From contig NZ_JADABY010000065.1 of the NCBI RefSeq assembly GCF_015672735.1, positions 1 to 64,000 of the forward strand: a stretch of 64,000 bases of DNA, read 5' to 3'. The translations under genes and the position numbers were made by a program. Numbering within the stretch: position 1 is the first letter of the stretch; each line of letters opens with the position of its first letter. Under the pieces are notes generated by a model that saw nothing but the letters and a program-made list of their open reading frames with translations, was not told where the DNA came from and searched no databases. This document shows positions 57,850-64,000 of this stretch, piece by piece. The stretch comes from Citrobacter sp. Res13-Sevr-PEB04-36. Its GTDB lineage: Bacteria; Pseudomonadota; Gammaproteobacteria; Enterobacterales; Enterobacteriaceae.

Positions 57850-58535
57850 TGCAAAAGCTCAAACAGCAGGTGTTCGAAGCCAATATGGATCTGCCGCGCT
57901 ATGGCCTCGTGACCTTTACCTGGGGTAACGTCAGCGCTATCGATCGTGAACGTGAGCGGGTGGTGATCAAGCCCAGTGGGGTCGCCTATGAGAGCATGAC
58001 CGTTGACGATATGGTGGTGGTGGATATGTCTGGGTGCGTGGTGGAGGGCGGTTATCGTCCTTCTTCCGATACCGCAACCCATCTGGCGCTGTACCAGTGT
58101 TATCCATCGCTTGGCGGTGTGGTACATACCCACTCTACCCACGCTACCGCATGGGCGCAGGCGGGGCTGGCGATTCCGGCACTGGGAACCACCCATGCGG
58201 ACTACTTCTTTGGCGATATTCCCTGCACCAGGGCATTAACGGAAGAAGAAGTGCAGGGCGAATATGAATTGAATACAGGTAAGGTGATCATCGAAACGCT
58301 AGTCGACGTTGAGCCGCTACATACACCGGGCATTGTGGTCTATCAGCATGGCCCGTTTGCCTGGGGTAAAGACGCCTATGACGCGGTGCATAATGCGGTG
58401 GTGATGGAAGAGGTGGCAAAGATGGCGTGGATTGCGCGCGGCATTAACCCTGGACTTAATCCGATCGACGATTACCTGATGAATAAACACTTCATGCGTA
58501 AGCACGGTCCGAACGCCTATTACGGACAGAAGTAA
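57849..58535 (+). CDS. ulaF: L-ribulose-5-phosphate 4-epimerase UlaF
   Basis: UlaF makes D-xylulose-5-P, which enters the pentose phosphate pathway. It has 228 residues, as in E. coli. Class II aldolase/AraD-type fold: zinc His residues in [12 protein letters not shown] near residues 94-105 and a further His in [11 protein letters not shown] near 171. The start overlaps the ulaE stop by one base. It is the last ula gene; the 58536-58668 gap holds the convergent yjfY terminator. Confidence 0.97.
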   Translation: MQKLKQQVFEANMDLPRYGLVTFTWGNVSAIDRERERVVIKPSGVAYESMTVDDMVVVDMSGCVVEGGYRPSSDTATHLALYQCYPSLGGVVHTHSTHATAWAQAGLAIPALGTTHADYFFGDIPCTRALTEEEVQGEYELNTGKVIIETLVDVEPLHTPGIVVYQHGPFAWGKDAYDAVHNAVVMEEVAKMAWIARGINPGLNPIDDYLMNKHFMRKHGPNAYYGQK

Positions 58536-58598
58536 GAAAAATGTCCCGGAGCTAAATCTTTAAGGGGATGTTATCGGTCTGGCTCCGTGGGCGTTTTA

Positions 58599-58625
58599 CA
58601 AAAAAAAGCCCCCAATCAAGGGGGC
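58599..58625 (-). terminator. Terminator of yjfY
   Basis: GCCCCC, loop TTGATT (minus strand), GGGGGC, then a run of T (58607 down to 58599). It follows the yjfY stop codon by about 43 bases on the minus strand. It is convergent with ulaF and could also affect that transcript. Confidence 0.85.
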
Positions 58626-58668
58626 AAGTCAAACTGTGGCAATGTTCTCGTTGGTTATTTCTGAGTAG

Positions 58669-58944
58669 CTAGCGATAAATATCCGCGCTGGCGTGCATAT
58701 TTCCGTTACTACCGGGTTCCCTGGTGAGGATCACATGATAGTAGGTTGCGCCTTGCGCATCGGTCTCTTCATTCAGGGCCTGATTTGCTTCACTTTCAGT
58801 GGCGAAGTTATGGTTTATGTAAATCACGCCTAAGCTCTGCACATCATCCATATTCCTGGCCTGACGATGGGTAATCTCAATGGCTGCTATTGCATTTGCA
58901 CTGAGCAAAAGCACAGCCAGAAGGGTCAACACACGGGCTCGCAT
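58669..58944 (-). CDS. yjfY: DUF1471 protein YjfY
   Basis: A 91-residue exported protein, the E. coli length. The signal peptide MRARVLTLLAVLLLSANAIAA is followed by a DUF1471 domain: EITHRQARNMDDVQSLGVIYIN and GATYYHVILTREPGSNGNMHASADIYR. Function unknown; relatives respond to envelope or oxidative stress. GGAGG upstream (58950) sets the start. Confidence 0.87.
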   Translation of the reverse strand: MRARVLTLLAVLLLSANAIAAIEITHRQARNMDDVQSLGVIYINHNFATESEANQALNEETDAQGATYYHVILTREPGSNGNMHASADIYR

Positions 58945-59220
58945 AGGTACCTCCTCGACTGCCGTCTCTGGTTAGCTCTCTCCTGCGAGTGGATAACTTC
59001 TGATTTAATTTTAATCACAATTGACTGCGTCGATAGCGACCATTTCTGATGCAGTTGTTCAAAAAATTACCGCATAGCCGACTTTTCTTTAATTAACAAT
59101 CAGCTGATACCTTCCGCTGCGGTTAAAAATTCCTGTTTTCCCAGCATAAGCTCTTACCAAATGGTCAATTTAACCAGGCGAGTACGCCGTTTATAGTGAG
59201 CTGAAAAATAATATAACTTC

Positions 59221-60006
59221 ATGATTATAAGGCAAAAACTTATGGATACTTCATTCATGGATTTCAGCTACTTCGTGATTATGTTTATGGTTGCGCTGGT
59301 GGCGGGTTTTATTAATGTGGTTTCAGGGGGCGGTGGATTTCTCTCTATTGGCGCATTGTTGATTTCTGGGTTGCCGCCAGCCAATGCGCTGGCGACCAAT
59401 AAAATTCAGGCATTGGGCAGTTCACTCACCTCCGGAATTTACTTTTTACGTCGGGGGCATATCAACGTGCAGGAACACAAGTATGTGTTCTTATCTGCCT
59501 TTATCGGTTCCGCGCTGGGTACCACGCTGATTCAGTTCATTGAGCCGGACCTGCTTAAAAAGCTGTTGCCGGTGCTGATTATCACCGTGGCCATTTATTT
59601 TATTTTTGCCCCTAATCTCAGTGAACCGAAAAGAAAACAGCAGGTATCGCTATTTCTCTTTTCACTTATCGGCGGTGGGTGCATAGGCTTTTATGATGGG
59701 TTTCTCGGCGCAGGAGCAGGTTCATTTTATACACTCTGCTATATCCTGCTGTGGGGATACAGCATCGATAAAGCGCAAATCCATTCCAATTTTATTAACC
59801 TGGCGTCGAACATCGCCTCGATTCTGTTCTTCATTTTCGGCGGTAAAATGATCTGGTCGCTGGGACTGGTGATGTTCGTTGGGCAATCTCTCGGTGCGCG
59901 TCTCGGAGCCTCGGTGGTACTGACGCGCGGGAAGAAAGTCATCCGGCCGATGATTGTGATTGTCTCGATTTGCATCAGTGTCAAAATGCTGATGGATATG
60001 TATTAA
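59221..60006 (+). CDS. TSUP-family permease (TauE/SafE/YfcA type)
   Basis: A 261-residue inner-membrane protein with eight or so hydrophobic segments and the family motifs AGFINVVSGGGGFLSIGALL (about residues 28-47) and IGGGCIGFYDGFLGAGAGSF near 150-169, an internal repeat of the kind TSUP carriers have. These permeases move sulfite, sulfonates or organic acids; the substrate here is unknown. An alternative start (MDTSFMDF, 59242) seven codons in is equally plausible. E. coli has no gene at this point, so it is accessory. Confidence 0.8.
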   Translation: MIIRQKLMDTSFMDFSYFVIMFMVALVAGFINVVSGGGGFLSIGALLISGLPPANALATNKIQALGSSLTSGIYFLRRGHINVQEHKYVFLSAFIGSALGTTLIQFIEPDLLKKLLPVLIITVAIYFIFAPNLSEPKRKQQVSLFLFSLIGGGCIGFYDGFLGAGAGSFYTLCYILLWGYSIDKAQIHSNFINLASNIASILFFIFGGKMIWSLGLVMFVGQSLGARLGASVVLTRGKKVIRPMIVIVSICISVKMLMDMY

Positions 60007-60104
60007 TGACGGTTTGATAAATATTCATACAATCACCTTGAGTTTACCAGCTGTCGCCAGTATTATGACGCGTCATTTTTCAGCCGACCTTTAACACGTT
60101 CCTT

Positions 60105-60560
<456 letters not shown>

Positions 60561-60566
60561 TTTCTG

Positions 60567-61113
<547 letters not shown>

Positions 61114-61140
61114 TCGGCCGCTGTCTATTAACGACTTTAA

Positions 61141-61602
<462 letters not shown>

Positions 61603-61629
61603 GTTTTTATTCTAAAAACCGCGTAAAAG

Positions 61630-61658
61630 CGCCGGCCTTGTGCCGGCGTTTTGCTTTT
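61630..61658 (+). terminator. Terminator of rpsF-priB-rpsR-rplI
   Basis: CGCCGGC, loop CTTGT, GCCGGCG, then TTTTGCTTTT. It begins 27 bases after the rplI stop codon. Confidence 0.92.
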
Positions 61659-61743
61659 CTGCCCCCCTGTTTTCGCTCTGGCTATTCTTTATCCTTTTCG
61701 CGATAATCATAAAAATAAAACACAATTTCAAAGTGGTGATGGC

Positions 61744-62670
61744 ATGGACACAACGCACCAACCTCTGTTCGCGCGTAAAAACGTGGTCTATCTGAGCGCG
61801 GCATTTTGCTGCCTGCTATGGGGGAGCGCCTATCCGGCGATTAAAAGCGGATATGAAATATTCCAGATTGCCACCGACGATATTCCGTCAAAGATTGTTT
61901 TTGCCGGATACCGCTTCTTATTTGCAGGATTATTACTGTTGCTGCTGGCGATGGCGCAGCGCAAACCCATTGGTAGGTTAAGTCCACGCCAGTTTGGTCA
62001 GCTTACGCTGCTGGGACTGACACAAACATCACTGCAATACATCTTCTTTTATATTGGTCTGGCATTCACCACGGGCGTGAAAGGCTCAATCATGAACGCC
62101 ACCGGAACGTTCTTTAGCGTGTTGCTGGCCCACTTTATCTATCAGAACGACAAGCTGAGCTACAACAAAGCGTTGGGCTGCATTCTGGGCTTCACTGGCG
62201 TGATGGTGGTGAATTTTAACAGCGGGCTGATGGATTTCAGCTTTACCTTGTTAGGAGACGGTTCGGTAGTGATGGCGGCCTTTATTCTCTCTGCCGCTAC
62301 GCTATACGGAAAACGTATTTCGCAGACGGTTGACCCGACGGTAATGACGGGGTATCAGCTGGGGATGGGCGGTCTGGCTCTGGTTATCGGTGGCTACGCT
62401 TTTGGTGGGACGCTCACCGTACACGGCTCTGCGTCAGTGGCAATCCTGGGCTACCTGACGCTGCTCTCCTCGGTGGCCTTCGCACTGTGGAGTATTCTGC
62501 TCAAATACAACCGCGTGGGAATGATCGCGCCGTTTAACTTCCTGATCCCGGTCTCTGGCGCGGTGCTGTCGTCGATTTTTCTTGGCGAGAACATTCTCGA
62601 ATGGAAATACGCAGTGGCGCTGGTGCTGGTATGTTCGGGGATTTGGTGGGTGAATAAGGTGAAGCGGTAA
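61744..62670 (+). CDS. EamA-family (DMT) permease
   Basis: A 308-residue inner-membrane carrier with ten hydrophobic segments and two EamA repeats. The first repeat starts at AAFCCLLWGSAYPAIKSG (about residue 19-36) and the second near GSVVMAAFILSAATLYGK (about 173-190). The start MDTTHQPLFARK is preceded by GGTGATGG; longer upstream frames run through the terminator and are rejected. Substrate unknown; DMT carriers export metabolites or amino acids. E. coli has yjfZ/ytfA here instead. Confidence 0.85.
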   Translation: MDTTHQPLFARKNVVYLSAAFCCLLWGSAYPAIKSGYEIFQIATDDIPSKIVFAGYRFLFAGLLLLLLAMAQRKPIGRLSPRQFGQLTLLGLTQTSLQYIFFYIGLAFTTGVKGSIMNATGTFFSVLLAHFIYQNDKLSYNKALGCILGFTGVMVVNFNSGLMDFSFTLLGDGSVVMAAFILSAATLYGKRISQTVDPTVMTGYQLGMGGLALVIGGYAFGGTLTVHGSASVAILGYLTLLSSVAFALWSILLKYNRVGMIAPFNFLIPVSGAVLSSIFLGENILEWKYAVALVLVCSGIWWVNKVKR

Positions 62671-62712
62671 CACTTCACCTTGAAGTCTGATGGCACGGCC
62701 GACTCTCTTGTA

Positions 62713-62741
62713 GGCCGGGTAAGGCGAAGCCGCCACCCGGC
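62713..62741. repeat. REP element
   Basis: GCCGGGTAAGGCG and CGCCACCCGGC form a palindrome in the 82-base gap between the EamA gene and ytfB, which converge. A partial second unit (TCTGATGGCACGGCC) is adjacent at 62687-62701. Confidence 0.85.
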
Positions 62742-62752
62742 AATCAGCACGA

Positions 62753-63403
62753 TTAACGCGCGCGAATAAAGCTACCGTTAGGCTGGCGGGTAAACAACAC
62801 CTGCTGACCGTTGCTGGTATCGATGGTTAACCCCGTGACCACGCCATTGGCATTCTGCCTGATTTGTATCATCTGACCGTCTTTCAGGTTGCTCAGCGGT
62901 TTTCCTGCGCCTTCAACCTGCGCCATGGCATACACATCGGTCGGCGGAAGGCTATGGTCACGGAATACCTGGGCCAGCGTTTTTCCGGAGTCTACACGAT
63001 AGGTACGCCACTGCTGGTCAATCCCGCTATCTGGCTGGAAAGGCTGCGTCTGGGGTTGGGACTGTTGGGCTTGCGGCTGCGCGTCGGGATCGCCTTCCTG
63101 GATGGGTTCCGGTGCGACCGGCGCCATCTGACCCGGATCGTTTTGCGGAGCGACCAGTTGCGCCTGAAGCTGGGCTTCAGTAGGTGGCTGCGACTGTGAC
63201 TGGAAATCCAACTGGGCATCACGCGTGACCGCAGGAGTATCGCTGGTATCGTTGGAAGGGAGCAGGAAACCGATCACCAGTATGATGGCGGCAGCAATAA
63301 TGCCGCGGCGATGCATAGGCGGTAGCGGGTCCATAATGCGAAAATTGTCCGGTGCATGCCAGATTTTCGCCAGGGTTGGTTTTAATTCAAAGCGCCCGGG
63401 CAT
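62753..63403 (-). CDS. ytfB: Envelope protein YtfB (OapA-type LysM/M23-associated)
   Basis: A 216-residue protein (E. coli 212). A charged N-terminal cytoplasmic part is followed by one membrane segment (about 35-52, IIAAAIILVIGFLLPS), then a Gln/Pro-rich periplasmic linker (about 80-125) and the C-terminal OapA/LysM-like domain (VDSGKTLAQVFRDHSLPPTDVYAM near 135-158). E. coli YtfB affects cell division and binds glycans. It is divergent from fklB. Confidence 0.9.
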   Translation of the reverse strand: MPGRFELKPTLAKIWHAPDNFRIMDPLPPMHRRGIIAAAIILVIGFLLPSNDTSDTPAVTRDAQLDFQSQSQPPTEAQLQAQLVAPQNDPGQMAPVAPEPIQEGDPDAQPQAQQSQPQTQPFQPDSGIDQQWRTYRVDSGKTLAQVFRDHSLPPTDVYAMAQVEGAGKPLSNLKDGQMIQIRQNANGVVTGLTIDTSNGQQVLFTRQPNGSFIRAR

Positions 63404-63622
63404 GGCTTTCCTCCTGCTCCGCGTCTCGTTCCTGAATCATAGAGTATAGATGCCTGATTCTATGATATTTGCCTTCGTGCCCGCTTTCGTGACGTCAACG
63501 CGGGATATTCCTATTGTTTATGTTTCCTCGCGATTTGTCATCTGTTCCCGAGACAAAGTTTTACCGGATGCGGCATGGCTGCTATGCTGCCCGCTACTTT
63601 ACATCCGATGAAAGGAAATATG

Positions 63623-64000
63623 ATGGCCACCCCGACTTTTGACACTATCGAAGCGCAAGCAAGCTACGGCATTGGTTTGCAGGTAGGACAGCAGCTGAGC
63701 GAATCCGGTCTGGAAGGGCTGTTGCCTGAAGCACTGGTAGCGGGTATCGCTGACGCGCTGGAAGGCAAACATCCAGCCGTACCGGTTGACGTTGTGCACC
63801 GTGCGCTGCGTGAAATCCACGAGCGTGCTGATGCAGTGCGTCGCGAGCGTTTCCAGGCTATGGCCGCTGATGGCGTCAAATATCTGGAAGAAAACCGCGA
63901 GAAAGATGGCGTAAACAGCACTGAATCCGGTCTGCAGTTCCGCGTTCTGACGCAGGGCGAAGGGGCTATCCCGGCACGTACCGACCGTGTACGCGTGCAC
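63623..64000 (+). CDS. fklB: FKBP-type peptidyl-prolyl isomerase FklB (partial)
   Basis: The 5' part of fklB; the gene runs out of the window at its right edge. The visible 126 residues match the N-terminal helical dimerisation domain ([18 protein letters not shown], then [20 protein letters not shown]) and the start of the FKBP domain ([28 protein letters not shown]). E. coli FklB (FKBP22) has 206 residues. A second ATG three bases upstream (63620) is an equal start candidate. AAAGGAAAT is the ribosome site. Confidence 0.95.
   Translation, partial: MATPTFDTIEAQASYGIGLQVGQQLSESGLEGLLPEALVAGIADALEGKHPAVPVDVVHRALREIHERADAVRRERFQAMAADGVKYLEENREKDGVNSTESGLQFRVLTQGEGAIPARTDRVRVH

Overview
The window is enterobacterial chromosomal backbone, close in gene order and protein sequence to the E. 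coli / Salmonella / Citrobacter group. It runs from a tRNA-Phe gene (pheU-like) through dsbD, aspA, groESL, frdABCD, psd, glyVXY, mutL-hfq-hflXKC, purA, rnr and the ula genes to rpsF-rplI and fklB. A Citrobacter-like species is the best guess. An entericidin regulator (ecnR) sits beside ecnAB, and no ampC/ampR lies between blc and frdD, which argues against the C. freundii complex. The species call is inference from remembered synteny; no search was run.

Layout. 1-2545: tRNA-Phe, an AraC regulator + LysE exporter pair (apparently an insertion), yjdC. 2582-9728: dsbD-cutA (overlapping), dcuA-aspA, fxsA, yjeH. 9891-12593: heat-shock promoter, groS-groL, an ERIC element, yjeI. 12599-17633: second ERIC, yjeJ, epmB divergent from efp, ecnA, ecnB, ecnR, a guanidine-II type riboswitch in front of sugE, blc. 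17699-29545: frdDCBA on the minus strand with an FNR-like site, epmA, yjeM, mscM, psd, rsgA. 29652-32343: orn, three identical tRNA-Gly genes separated by ERIC-like spacers, a DnaA-box cluster matching the datA locus, queG. 32342-42963: nnr-tsaE-amiB-mutL-miaA-hfq-hflX-hflK-hflC superoperon, then yjeT. 43066-50058: purA, nsrR-rnr-rlmB, aidB. 50152-58944: yjfN, bsmA, yjfP, ulaR, ulaG divergent from ulaABCDEF, yjfY. 59221-64000: a TSUP permease, rpsF-priB-rpsR-rplI, an EamA permease, ytfB and the 5' part of fklB.

Functional themes. EF-P (efp) and two of its modifying enzymes (epmB, epmA) lie within about 8.5 kb. Anaerobic fumarate respiration is represented by aspA (makes fumarate), dcuA (C4-dicarboxylate exchange) and frdABCD. 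The ula genes give uptake and breakdown of L-ascorbate. Envelope and protein quality control is represented by dsbD, groESL, hflKC, mscM and DUF1471-family proteins.

Almost all genes are recognisable core genes. The best candidates for a second look are non-coding: the datA-like DnaA-box cluster, the two-hairpin guanidine-II riboswitch with an apparent CUG start for sugE, the ERIC-separated tRNA-Gly array, and the structured rpsF leader. I found no CRISPR array, prophage, insertion sequence, or clearly undescribed multigene system.
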